64,000 nucleotides of DNA from NCBI RefSeq assembly GCF_030814225.1, contig NZ_JAUSUR010000010.1, positions 1 to 64,000 on the forward strand. The letters are read 5' to 3'. This document shows, piece after piece, positions 51,839-60,406 of this stretch. This DNA comes from Breznakia pachnodae. GTDB lineage: Bacteria; Bacillota_I; Bacilli_A; Erysipelotrichales; Erysipelotrichaceae. Within the stretch, counting starts at the first letter, position 1. The number at the start of each line of letters is the position of its first letter. Position numbers and translations under genes: made by a program. The notes beneath the pieces are model-generated. The model saw only the letters and a program-made list of their open reading frames with translations. It had not been told where the DNA came from and did no database searches.

Positions 51839-52534
51839 TTAATTTTTTAAATATAAAAGCTTACTAAGATATGAAATGGCAAGATATAAGAAACTTGTTG
51901 ATAAGAAAAAAACTACATAATGTGGCAATAGTTGATTTAAATTTAAATCAGTTCCAAAAAAAACATTGAATAGATTGTACACTATGAACGAGAATGAAAT
52001 GATTGCTATAGGGAAAAGAAAAATAGAAATAATTATAAATATAATTCGGTATTTGAATAAATCACTTCTGTCCAAAGGTCGATATCTATGAAGTTTAAGC
52101 ATTTGATTAAATTCTTTTTCGATACAACAAATTAATGCATTGGTATTTCTATCAGAATCATCTTTTAAAAATATGTTGAAAAGATTAAGTGTTTTCTTGC
52201 TAAGTAATAAAGATTTATCATCATCTAAATAAAGTTGACTTCTTAATTTATAGAGAAAATATCTCGTTTCCTGAATATCCATTTTTTCGTATAAAGGAGT
52301 GGATATGCCAGAGAAATAGATGTAGCGGTAAAAATCAAATCTTAAGTTATCTATTTCAGTAATAGTAGAACGTTTTCTTAAATAATGATTTAAAAACGCA
52401 ACGAAAACACTCCCGAATCCAAGTGCAGTCAAAATTGTAGCGACTAACGTGATTATCTCAGGTGTAGTTAGTGGTTGATCAGCGGCTGCCTCAGTAGTAG
52501 GCTTAAGCAGTGAAATGAATTTTAACAAAATCAC
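51839..52534 (-). CDS. Membrane protein of unknown function (only minus-strand gene of the element seen)
   Basis: A 231-residue protein. An N-terminal hydrophobic helix (residues about 27-47), a soluble helical region and two C-terminal helices (IIFIIISIFLFPIAIISFSF; VVFFLSTSFLYLAISYL) are visible. No family recognised. AGGAGG is upstream. Its reversed orientation and flanking direct repeats suggest a separately acquired cargo gene; a defence or immunity role is possible but unsupported. Confidence 0.6.
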   Translation of the reverse strand: MILLKFISLLKPTTEAAADQPLTTPEIITLVATILTALGFGSVFVAFLNHYLRKRSTITEIDNLRFDFYRYIYFSGISTPLYEKMDIQETRYFLYKLRSQLYLDDDKSLLLSKKTLNLFNIFLKDDSDRNTNALICCIEKEFNQMLKLHRYRPLDRSDLFKYRIIFIIISIFLFPIAIISFSFIVYNLFNVFFGTDLNLNQLLPHYVVFFLSTSFLYLAISYLSKLLYLKN

Positions 52535-52572
52535 AATAACCTCCTATCTCGAATATAAGATATTTTAGCACA

Positions 52573-52839
52573 ATGAATGGAAATACTAAAATGAATATAA
52601 AAAGGAATCTAGCATATTTAAGGTGCAAGTACGAATTAACATATGCAAATATTGAAGAACTAACAGGAGTGAATCATTCGAAAATACATCGAATAGAGAA
52701 TGGAATAACGAAGGATCCTCAGATATCAGATATTACAAAGTTAGCAAAGTTTTTTAAAGTTAGCTTAGATGATTTTGTGAATGAGAATTTAAGAATAAAA
52801 GATAATAATTTAGAAGAGAAAAGTAACCGTAATAATTAA
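52573..52839 (+). CDS. XRE-family transcriptional regulator
   Basis: An 88-residue protein with an XRE helix-turn-helix (LTYANIEELTGVNHSKIHRIENG, given in part by EELTGVNHSKIHRIENG, then ISDITKLAKFFKVSLDDFV). The start is uncertain (ATG 52573 or 52591), and neither has a strong ribosome binding site. It is the intact version of the pseudogene 1.2 kb upstream. Confidence 0.8.
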   Translation: MNGNTKMNIKRNLAYLRCKYELTYANIEELTGVNHSKIHRIENGITKDPQISDITKLAKFFKVSLDDFVNENLRIKDNNLEEKSNRNN

Positions 52840-52873
52840 TATAGGAAATAACATGGACATGTTGTCCATGTAG
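52627..52873 (+). repeat. Direct repeat, copy 2 (with 51411-51655)
   Basis: Holds most of the intact XRE gene and palindrome copy 5. A few substitutions separate it from copy 1. Confidence 0.85.
52851..52871. repeat. 21-bp palindrome, copy 5
   Basis: ACATGGACA-TGT-TGTCCATGT, 17 bp before the start at 52889. Confidence 0.9.
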
Positions 52874-52888
52874 GACCAGGAGGGGCTT

Positions 52889-53236
52889 GTGGAAGAGAAT
52901 AAAATTAACAGAATATTGGAGCAGATATTATATGATGGAGAACTGACAACAGATGAAAAAACACTTCTACTGACAATTAAGAGAGTGTTCGAAAATAATA
53001 TGAAGATACAAACAAAAATATTCACTGATGCTCAGTTTATAGTTTTCTTCCAGCAATACAGAAAGCAAATCTCCAGATGGATTGGGCAACCGGTAGGAAT
53101 AGTTGAAGAAAAGATACAATCGAAATCATTCAGTGAAGTCGAAATCAGTTTGATTATTACAAATTTGTTTCTACTGTTACTTAGAGATAAGAGTGATATT
53201 GATGAAGATTATGATGAAGTATTAAAAGTAAGATAA
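52889..53236 (+). CDS. Hypothetical protein
   Basis: A 115-residue acidic helical protein starting with GTG after AGGAGGGG. No family recognised (KTLLLTIKRVFENNM; FSEVEISLIITNLFLLLL). It is followed closely by the gene at 53249. Confidence 0.6.
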   Translation: MEENKINRILEQILYDGELTTDEKTLLLTIKRVFENNMKIQTKIFTDAQFIVFFQQYRKQISRWIGQPVGIVEEKIQSKSFSEVEISLIITNLFLLLLRDKSDIDEDYDEVLKVR

Positions 53237-53248
53237 AGGATGGTGATT

Positions 53249-53863
53249 ATGGATAAGTATATTAATTGGGATGAAACATGGCAAGTATTGGAAGATAGAG
53301 ATAGAGATAGGATTGATGAAACAACAGCTTTTAATCGTTTGATCAATATATTCAAACAAGCACATGGATCCTATCTGTTGCAAAATGGAAAAATAGTATT
53401 TAGAGAGAATTATGATTTGATGGATTATCGATACTCTACCAGTGTGATAGGTTCAGATAATAAAGACTGGAAAGTGGAGCAATCAAAGAAATTAAGTGAT
53501 CGTATTAATGAGGAGCGAGATGTATTAGCGTTTTACCTAGATAGGATTAATAGTACATTTAAATCATACAGTCCGATTTTTTTGGAACTATTATATGACA
53601 GATACTTTGATGATATGACAGTAAGAGAAATTCTAAAAAAGCGAGAAATAAATAATAAACGATATTATTATGTAATAGAGAGTAGCGAATATTTATTCAA
53701 AGAAGCGACTTTAATTTTGAAACCATCTCCTCAAATTACAGAGCATATTGAGATGTTGGAAAAACGTGCAAAAGAGCGTCAAATAAAACTTGTCAATAGT
53801 TGGGCAGAAAAAATTTTAAGCGTAGATTTTGATGATGAAGAAACTATAAAAACAATAAAATAA
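53249..53863 (+). CDS. Putative sigma-factor-like/ArpU-type regulator
   Basis: A 204-residue charged protein. The region SPIFLELLYDRYFDDMTVREILKKREINNKRYYYVI resembles region 4 of small sigma factors or phage ArpU/DUF1492 proteins (FLELLYDRYFDDMTVREIL in part), with a helix-turn-helix that would bind a -35-like site. It could be a late-gene activator of the element. AAAGGATGG precedes the ATG at 53249; the ATG at 53240 lies in the ribosome binding site. Confidence 0.5.
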   Translation: MDKYINWDETWQVLEDRDRDRIDETTAFNRLINIFKQAHGSYLLQNGKIVFRENYDLMDYRYSTSVIGSDNKDWKVEQSKKLSDRINEERDVLAFYLDRINSTFKSYSPIFLELLYDRYFDDMTVREILKKREINNKRYYYVIESSEYLFKEATLILKPSPQITEHIEMLEKRAKERQIKLVNSWAEKILSVDFDDEETIKTIK

Positions 53864-53901
53864 GCCTATTTTAAAGGAGAAATGAAGAATGCGCTGTTCA
53901 C

Positions 53902-53943
53902 TTGTGAAATAATTTCACAAAGTGTTCCCCCTGAGAGGGGAAC
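53902..53943. promoter_or_regulatory. Palindrome and hairpin upstream of the lipoprotein gene
   Basis: TTGTGAAAT-A-ATTTCACAA (53902-53920) is followed by GTTCCCC / GGGGAAC with a 6-base loop (53924-53943). The first resembles Rex redox boxes (TTGTGAA-N4-TTCACAA) but with a centre one base longer. The second may be a short terminator-like stem without a T run. Confidence 0.5.
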
Positions 53944-54007
53944 AAAATGTCTAAAAAACCGTGTTAAAATGATATCGTGAGATAGCAGGGGTTCTTCCTT
54001 TTTGATA

Positions 54008-54028
54008 ACATGGACACATTGTCCATGT
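54008..54028. repeat. 21-bp palindrome, copy 6
   Basis: ACATGGACA-CAT-TGTCCATGT, 31 bp before the start at 54060. Confidence 0.9.
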
Positions 54029-54059
54029 AGGCTACAAACAAAGAAAGTGGAGAGATAAA

Positions 54060-55016
54060 ATGAAAAAAGTAAAATTATTGATGATTGGGCTATTAGCCAT
54101 GACAGTTGTTGCATGTGGGAGTTCTGATAAGACTTCTATTGAATTAAAGAAAAAAGAATTTGTAATTGAATATGGCGATGCAGCTTCAGAAGATGCTAAG
54201 GACTATATTAAAGCTGATAAAGATGTTTTGAAGGAAACAGGTATTTCTTTCAAAGATGTTAAATATGAAAAAAGAGAAGCTGATGGAAAGGAAATCAAAT
54301 ACTTAGAAGTAGGTTCGTATAAAGCAACTGCAGTTTATAAGGATGAGACATTAGATTTCAAAATAGTTGTAAAAGATACTACTGCTCCTGAATTTGTTGA
54401 TTTTAAAGAGAAAATAGAAATCGAACAAGATTCTGCAGAGGATCTAAGCACTAAGTTTACTGCAACTGATCTAAGTGATGTTACTATTACTGTGGATGTG
54501 GAAAAGATTGATTCGTCTAAAGCAGGAGAATACAAGACAACTGTTACAGCAAAAGATAAGTATGATAATGAAGCAACTAAGGATGTAACTATTGTCGTAA
54601 AAGAAAAAGCTTCAGCTGATCAAGATAAAGATCAACAAGGTAATCAAGGAACACAACCTGATGCTAACCAGACTACAGGTGGATTTACAGGAAGTTCAAC
54701 AAACTCTTCTGGAGGCACTAGTGCTGGGAATGGAAGTGGAGGATCTACAACACCAAGTAATCCAACACCAGCACCTACAGAAGCAGTTGTTCAATTAACT
54801 CCTACTCCTACAGGAAGTCCTATATTTGAAACAGAGGATGAAGCAATTAATTGGGCTTATTCAATTTGGGACAGTCCAACAGCTAGCGCTAAGTTAGCTG
54901 AAGATCATGGCTATACAATGATTACTAATTGGTATAATGGAGTTATCCATTTTGGATATGCAAGTACTGGTCAAGTAGTTTATTCAAAACATGTAATTAT
55001 ATTTACGTTTCAATAG
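54060..55016 (+). CDS. Ig-domain (DUF5011-type) lipoprotein
   Basis: A 318-residue protein. Lipoprotein signal with lipobox VVAC (Cys19), an Ig-like DUF5011 domain about residues 100-185 (DTTAPEFVDF; KAGEYKTTVTAKDKYDNEA), a low-complexity Gln/Gly/Ser/Thr/Pro linker (about 195-255) and a C-terminal domain of about 55 residues (DEAINWAYSIWDSPTASAKL). It has the same layout as the lipoprotein at 59112 on the other side of the adhesin, so both probably serve cell-surface contact during conjugation. Confidence 0.78.
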   Translation: MKKVKLLMIGLLAMTVVACGSSDKTSIELKKKEFVIEYGDAASEDAKDYIKADKDVLKETGISFKDVKYEKREADGKEIKYLEVGSYKATAVYKDETLDFKIVVKDTTAPEFVDFKEKIEIEQDSAEDLSTKFTATDLSDVTITVDVEKIDSSKAGEYKTTVTAKDKYDNEATKDVTIVVKEKASADQDKDQQGNQGTQPDANQTTGGFTGSSTNSSGGTSAGNGSGGSTTPSNPTPAPTEAVVQLTPTPTGSPIFETEDEAINWAYSIWDSPTASAKLAEDHGYTMITNWYNGVIHFGYASTGQVVYSKHVIIFTFQ

Positions 55017-55030
55017 ATAATAATTGATGA

Positions 55031-55060
55031 TTAACCGATAATGAAAATTATCGGTTTTTT
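55031..55060 (+). terminator. Rho-independent terminator
   Basis: AACCGATAAT / ATTATCGGTT stem and T run between the lipoprotein and adhesin genes. Confidence 0.85.
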
Positions 55061-55061
55061 T

Positions 55062-55184
55062 ATGGAAGGAGAGAGCAAAGATGTATATTTTGTATTGGGT
55101 ATTTTATTTATAGCAGGGTTTCCCTGCTTTTTTTATGCGATGAGACTGGTAAACAAAGAACCGAATAAAATTCAAAATAAATAG
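55062..55184 (+). CDS. Possible small membrane protein
   Basis: An open frame of 40 codons with one hydrophobic helix (VYFVLGILFIAGFPCFFYAM) and a polar tail, similar in plan to the protein at 43238. The ATG at 55062 has no ribosome binding site. A good one (GGAAGGAG) instead faces the ATG at 55081, which is in another frame and meets a stop after 10 codons. Start or reality uncertain. Confidence 0.3.
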   Translation: MEGESKDVYFVLGILFIAGFPCFFYAMRLVNKEPNKIQNK

Positions 55185-55195
55185 GAGGAAACGAA

Positions 55196-58100
55196 ATGAA
55201 TTTTAAAAAGATATCAAAACTATCATTAGCATTATTAGTATTAGTGAGTACTTTCCTTACTGGTAATATTAGTGTTAATGCAAATGAATTAAATGCAAAG
55301 GAGAGTTATGTCAATCCTGTTCTTTTAAATGAGTTCAAAGGATCTAATAAGAGTGAACTTGTTAGAAATCATAATGATTTAAAAGAAACAAAGCAAACCA
55401 AGATAACTGTAGAAGAACCTATTCACTCAGTATTGGCTCATGATGAAATAAAGAGTGAAGTGAATGAAACAGAGATATCTCCATTGACTCAATTACTTTT
55501 AAATGAAATACAAGCGCGCGCAGGCCCAGTAACAAATGTTCGTACAGTTACTACTGGATACACATTTTCATGGAGCAGTTCTAGTACCATCAGTGGAGCG
55601 AATAGTGGGTTTGCTGCAATTGATCGTATTTACGCAGATAATGAACTAGTTACATGTTCAGAACCACCGACACCCGTAATCCCAGGAGGTGGATATAATT
55701 CTTCTGAATTAGTATCTAATGCTACTAGAAAAAAACTTGCACGTGCTGCAGTGGCTAATAATGTATATGCAATGAATGATGAAGCATATGCAGCATGGCA
55801 ATTATATCAACACTCTATTATGTATGCAGCAGAAGGCTTTACAGTTGATTCTTCAAATGTACCAAATTTATCAACGTATTTTACACAGTTTGAAGCAAAA
55901 ACAACAAGCTATTGGACAAAACCAACATTTAACTTTGGTGATGGTACAATTAAATCTGGTGAAACTAAAACTTATTCTGTAACCAATGGAATTACAAGTG
56001 GTTGGGGAATATTTACTACCTCAACAGGAGTAACGGCTTCTTTCTCTAATGGAGTATTAACTGTTACAAATAATAATACAACAGATGATACAATAACAAT
56101 TCAAATCACAAAAGAAATTGGTGCATACAAACAGGTGTCGATGGTGTATACAAAGTCGGGTTCGCAACAACTTGTAAAATGGGGGTTGGATGACCCCGAT
56201 AGATTTCCAGTTAATTTTACAAACCTTAGAAAAGGTGATCTACAAATTACAAAAGTAGATAACTTAGGTAATAAAGTTTCTGGAGTAACATTTGATGTAA
56301 GTTACAATTCAGATATGAGTAATCCTTTTGCAACAATTACAACTGGAGCAGATGGATCAATCAAAGAAGAAGATATCGATCTCGGAGATGTGTATATTAG
56401 AGAAAAAACAGTTGTTGCTCCTTTATTAATTGATAATACAATTCATAAAGTTACAATTTTACCTAATCAAACTGTTACCTATACACAAACTAACCAACGC
56501 GCTTCAGGAACTGCAATTCTTTATAAGGTAGATAAAGAAACAGGATTAACAGTGCCACAAGGTGATGCTCGATTGGATAATGCAGTTTATGCTCTATATG
56601 CATCAACCAATATTTATGATGGTATTACCGGCAAGTTAATCTATACTAAAGATCAAGAAATCAGATCTGAAGTTATTGGAACAGATTTAAAAATGGAAGT
56701 TTCAGGATTGGCTTCTGGTAAATATTATTTCCAAGAGACAGCAAAATCAACTGGACATTTACTCGATCCAAATAAATATGAAGTTGATTTAACTTATGTT
56801 AATAACGCAACTGCTATAATCAAAAAGGAAGTTACATCAAAACAGCAAGTAATTAAAGGAAACTTTGAAATTCGTAAAGTAATCGATCAAGGTAACTCAG
56901 GTGTTCAACTAGGAGAACCTAATGCTAAATTTAGAGTGCAATTAGAACAAGAAGTTCAAAAGGTTGGAGAATCAGCAACAGTTTATGATGATCTAACAAC
57001 AAACCTAGTAGGATATGCGAAATCAATTGATCTTCCATATGGTAAATATCGAGTAACTCAATATGCTGCAATGAATGAAAATCTAGAGCTTGCACCTTAT
57101 TGGATTGTTGATATTAGTGAAAATGGAGTAACGATTAGTTATGTTGTTACAAACAAAGAACACACAGCTTATGGAAAAGGTGTGAAAGTTGATGAAGGAA
57201 CACAAATTAATATTACACATAGCAATGCTGAATTTAAGATTTGGAATGTTGACAAACAAGAATGGTACAGTGAAGTCGTAGGATCTAAATTAGTAGATAC
57301 ATGGACTGCAGAAAATGGTGAAGTGATCACTAATAAGGTAATGCCTGCAGGTAACTATGAATGGGTTGAAGTCTCAACTCCTGAAGGATATGTTGATGAA
57401 GAATCAAGATTCCCATTTGAAATCACTGCAAGTAATGTTCAAGAAACAAATATTGATGGTAAAGCAGTTACTGTTACTGTAATGGAAAACACTCGTCCAA
57501 CTGGATCATTAACTGTTGATAAACTGTTCGAACGCAGTGATGAAAGAAAAGAAACAAAAGAATTATTAGTCGCAAGATTCCAAGCTACAGTTGTAGAAGA
57601 TACAGTTGTTCCTTATGATGGAGAAACAATTGAATTGAAAGCTGGAGATGTATATGTGAATCCTGATAGTGAAGATGGATTGTTTACTGCGGTAGAAGGA
57701 CAACCATTTACTGTAGATAATATTCCTGTTGGCTTAAATGGTACAAAACTGAGATTTGAGGAAGTAGAAACTCCTGAAGGTTATGTACCAGCTGACCCAT
57801 TCGAAGTGGAATTCACACATGATGATCAAACAATGAAAGTAATTCAATTGAATAAGGAATTAGAAAACAAGATTATTCGTACAGATATTGAATTAGCTAA
57901 AGTTAATGAGTATACTGAAGAACTTCTTAAAGGCGTTGAAGGTATTGAAATTACAGCATATTTAGATGAGGAACTTACTCAAGTATATGAAACTCAATTG
58001 GTAGATTCTGAAACAGGACTTGCTACATTTAAAGATGTATTATATGGTACAACACTATATTTTGCAGAAACAGCTACACACGAAGATTACTACTTAAGTG

Positions 58101-59107
58101 ACCAGGTTATTAAAGTTGAAGTGAATAAAGATTTAGAAGGTATTGGAGAAGTGCATACATTTACTTATGCAAATAAGCCAAAACCAACAATTGGAACAAC
58201 AGCTACAGGCATCAACGGAGAAAAGACTTTGGATCCAACCATGGATAATGAAACAATCGATGTTATCGCTTATGAAAACATTGATACTGATTTAACATAT
58301 GTAGTTGAAACTGTTGCGATAAGTGATAAAGTGATTGCTATAATTGAAGAAGCTACAGGGAAAGAGTATAAATCATTATCTGAAGAAGAAAAGAAGGAAG
58401 CTTTAAAAGTAGCTATCAAAGAAACTCCTGAATTAATTAAAGCTAGAGAAATTGAAAAGGATGTTAGATTTGAAACTAAAGATGGAGAACATGAAGTTAA
58501 AGTCACAATACCAGCGAATTCATTAGTAGATGGTGAAGGTCTTGTTTATCTGGAATACTTCTTTAATCAAGAAACATACAATCCTGAACCAACTGAAGAA
58601 GAGCCAAATATACCTGTTGTTGAACACGAAGATCCAACTGATCCTGGACAAACGATTAAAATGGAATCACCTGAATATCAAATCCCAGTAACAAAAGTTG
58701 ATGAATTAACCGACAAAACAATTATTAGTGAAAGATTTGCTTTTGAATTTGCTTGTTACAGAGATGGTAAGTTGGTCGACACATTTAAAGTAAATGGTGA
58801 TCCTAAAACTGGTATTGCTACATTTACATTTAAAGGTGCAGGTACTTATGATGAAGTAAGAATTGTGGAGAAGGAAGCTCCAAAAGGATACCTTTTATCA
58901 GATGAAGTCATAACTGTAAAAATGGAAGAGTTCAATGAAGATAGAATATATGAAATCCGTTATATGAATACACCTCTACCAGATGATGTTGTAGTGAAAG
59001 CTGGAGATAACACTAATGTACCAATGATGATCATGTTATCATCATTATCTCTTTTGTTTGTTGCTACATACTTCACAAAGAAGAGAAGAAATCAAAAGGA
59101 TATCTAG
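55196..59107 (+). CDS. Large Cna-B/SpaA and VaFE-repeat surface adhesin
   Basis: A 1303-residue surface protein. Signal peptide (about 1-29). A possible thioester domain about 110-330 has Cys154 (LVTCSEPP) and Gln205 (LYQHSIMY) as the candidate bond pair. Then come several Cna-B/SpaA-type repeats (for example GDLQITKVDNLGNKVSGVTF, PAGNYEWVEVSTPEGYV) and a VaFE region with the HEDPTDPGQTI signature. The C-terminus is a hydrophobic helix and KKRR, but no LPXTG; VKAGDNTNVP may replace it. It probably mediates donor-recipient contact, like PrgB/PrgA of pCF10. AGGAGG precedes the ATG. Confidence 0.88.
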   Translation: MNFKKISKLSLALLVLVSTFLTGNISVNANELNAKESYVNPVLLNEFKGSNKSELVRNHNDLKETKQTKITVEEPIHSVLAHDEIKSEVNETEISPLTQLLLNEIQARAGPVTNVRTVTTGYTFSWSSSSTISGANSGFAAIDRIYADNELVTCSEPPTPVIPGGGYNSSELVSNATRKKLARAAVANNVYAMNDEAYAAWQLYQHSIMYAAEGFTVDSSNVPNLSTYFTQFEAKTTSYWTKPTFNFGDGTIKSGETKTYSVTNGITSGWGIFTTSTGVTASFSNGVLTVTNNNTTDDTITIQITKEIGAYKQVSMVYTKSGSQQLVKWGLDDPDRFPVNFTNLRKGDLQITKVDNLGNKVSGVTFDVSYNSDMSNPFATITTGADGSIKEEDIDLGDVYIREKTVVAPLLIDNTIHKVTILPNQTVTYTQTNQRASGTAILYKVDKETGLTVPQGDARLDNAVYALYASTNIYDGITGKLIYTKDQEIRSEVIGTDLKMEVSGLASGKYYFQETAKSTGHLLDPNKYEVDLTYVNNATAIIKKEVTSKQQVIKGNFEIRKVIDQGNSGVQLGEPNAKFRVQLEQEVQKVGESATVYDDLTTNLVGYAKSIDLPYGKYRVTQYAAMNENLELAPYWIVDISENGVTISYVVTNKEHTAYGKGVKVDEGTQINITHSNAEFKIWNVDKQEWYSEVVGSKLVDTWTAENGEVITNKVMPAGNYEWVEVSTPEGYVDEESRFPFEITASNVQETNIDGKAVTVTVMENTRPTGSLTVDKLFERSDERKETKELLVARFQATVVEDTVVPYDGETIELKAGDVYVNPDSEDGLFTAVEGQPFTVDNIPVGLNGTKLRFEEVETPEGYVPADPFEVEFTHDDQTMKVIQLNKELENKIIRTDIELAKVNEYTEELLKGVEGIEITAYLDEELTQVYETQLVDSETGLATFKDVLYGTTLYFAETATHEDYYLSDQVIKVEVNKDLEGIGEVHTFTYANKPKPTIGTTATGINGEKTLDPTMDNETIDVIAYENIDTDLTYVVETVAISDKVIAIIEEATGKEYKSLSEEEKKEALKVAIKETPELIKAREIEKDVRFETKDGEHEVKVTIPANSLVDGEGLVYLEYFFNQETYNPEPTEEEPNIPVVEHEDPTDPGQTIKMESPEYQIPVTKVDELTDKTIISERFAFEFACYRDGKLVDTFKVNGDPKTGIATFTFKGAGTYDEVRIVEKEAPKGYLLSDEVITVKMEEFNEDRIYEIRYMNTPLPDDVVVKAGDNTNVPMMIMLSSLSLLFVATYFTKKRRNQKDI

Positions 59108-59111
59108 GGAT

Positions 59112-59936
59112 ATGTATACTAAGAAAATTAAGACGTGCTTGTGCATGTCTTTTTTTCTTGCTTTCACAAGTGCATGTTCTAATCCGGAATATGATTTTAA
59201 GAGTAAGGAAGTAATCGAGTATGAAAGTGAAGAACTCGATACCTGTTTGCTAGTAGAAGAAGTTGAAGGAGACAGCGTTAAGGATTATCACAGACAAGAA
59301 AATAAGATAACAATCAACGGAAACGAAGTAACATGCTCGACAGTAAACGTAAGAAAGCTTGGGAAGCATGAAACAGTAATAAAAGTGAACGGAATCAAAC
59401 ATACTATGTTTTTTGAGGTTGAAGATACCATATCTCCAGATATTACTGTAGAAGATGAATACATAGTCGAACAAGATAATGAATACTTTAATTTTGAGAA
59501 GATGGTAAGCATTGTTGATTTGTATGACAATAAGCCGATCATAGGGTTCACTGGTAATTATGATCTGTCAAAACCAGGAGAATACATAGTTAAGGTATCA
59601 GCTAAAGATTCTAGCGATAACGAATCAGATAAAGATGTAAAGATTAAAGTAGTTGAGAAGGAAGTTGTGGTCAAAGAGGAAATTGTTTACCAGCCAAATC
59701 CTAATGAACAAGGTGGAAATGTTTCTGATAGCAGTCAGACAACTGCGGGTAGTCAATCAGGATCCACACCAAATGCTATATCCCCATTAGCCGAAATGTA
59801 TTTCAGTATAGAAGAAGGATATAACATGGAAACTGCTTTCAACGCATGTAGATTTTATCGTGGTTCAAATGGAGGATCATGTACCCCATACAATGGACCA
59901 GATGGGTTATATGGTGGACATGTATATCAACCTTAA
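59112..59936 (+). CDS. Ig-domain (DUF5011-type) lipoprotein
   Basis: A 274-residue protein. Lipoprotein signal with lipobox TSAC near residue 22, an Ig-like DUF5011 domain (EDTISPDITVED; KPGEYIVKVSAKDSSDNES), a Ser/Gly/Thr linker and a Cys- and Gly-rich C-terminus (FNACRFYRGSNGGSCTPYNG). It starts at 59112, four bases after the adhesin stop, with AGGG upstream. It parallels the lipoprotein at 54060. Confidence 0.78.
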   Translation: MYTKKIKTCLCMSFFLAFTSACSNPEYDFKSKEVIEYESEELDTCLLVEEVEGDSVKDYHRQENKITINGNEVTCSTVNVRKLGKHETVIKVNGIKHTMFFEVEDTISPDITVEDEYIVEQDNEYFNFEKMVSIVDLYDNKPIIGFTGNYDLSKPGEYIVKVSAKDSSDNESDKDVKIKVVEKEVVVKEEIVYQPNPNEQGGNVSDSSQTTAGSQSGSTPNAISPLAEMYFSIEEGYNMETAFNACRFYRGSNGGSCTPYNGPDGLYGGHVYQP

Positions 59937-59939
59937 ACA

Positions 59940-59960
59940 ACATGGACAGAGTGTCCATGT
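59940..59960. repeat. 21-bp palindrome, copy 7
   Basis: ACATGGACA-GAG-TGTCCATGT; the first of a tandem pair 3 bp after the lipoprotein stop. Confidence 0.9.
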
Positions 59961-59974
59961 AACTATAAAAAACA

Positions 59975-59995
59975 ACATGGACATGTTGTCCATGT
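59975..59995. repeat. 21-bp palindrome, copy 8
   Basis: ACATGGACA-TGT-TGTCCATGT, 35 bp after copy 7 and 14 bp before the start of the VirB2-like gene. Confidence 0.9.
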
Positions 59996-60009
59996 AGAAG
60001 GAGAACAAT

Positions 60010-60369
60010 ATGAAAATAAAAACATTATGGAAACAAACAAAGACTAAATTATTTCTAAGTACTGCAACAGTTACAGGAATCTTAGTTATGAATAATACAG
60101 TTATTTCTGCAGAAGATGCACCAACCTTTGATAACAGTGCAGCTGAAGAAGTAGCAAGTGGATGGGTTGATCCTGCTACTACGTTTGCATTGTGGGCAGT
60201 GCCTATATTGACATTACTTGTATTGGTGGTCCATGGGCTTACATGGATGAGCAAAGATGAAGAGGATAAAGAATCAAAGCCGTATCAAAAAACAGCAAAG
60301 CGAATAATTTTTGTTGCAATTGGTATTGAGTCAATCGGGGTTATTTTAAAGATTGTTGGTATTAAGTAG
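60010..60369 (+). CDS. VirB2-like conjugation protein
   Basis: A 119-residue protein. A cleavable signal (residues about 1-34, ending near VISAEDA) is followed by two hydrophobic segments (TTFALWAVPILTLLVLVV; IIFVAIGIESIGVILKIV) around a charged loop. The size, signal and two helices match VirB2/TrbC-type subunits, and it directly precedes a VirB6-like gene. AAGGAG is 8 bases upstream, right behind palindrome copy 8. Confidence 0.6.
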   Translation: MKIKTLWKQTKTKLFLSTATVTGILVMNNTVISAEDAPTFDNSAAEEVASGWVDPATTFALWAVPILTLLVLVVHGLTWMSKDEEDKESKPYQKTAKRIIFVAIGIESIGVILKIVGIK

Positions 60370-60406
60370 GTATGAATACAGACAAACAAGAAAGGAGGTG
60401 TAGTCC

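Noticed and set aside
53866..54114. A minus-strand 82-codon open frame
   Set aside because: It consists of palindromes read in reverse plus the antisense of a lipoprotein signal peptide.
58980..59107. LPXTG sorting motif at the adhesin C-terminus
   Set aside because: LPDDV and VKAGDN occur, but no LPXTG or close variant is present, so sortase anchoring is not claimed.
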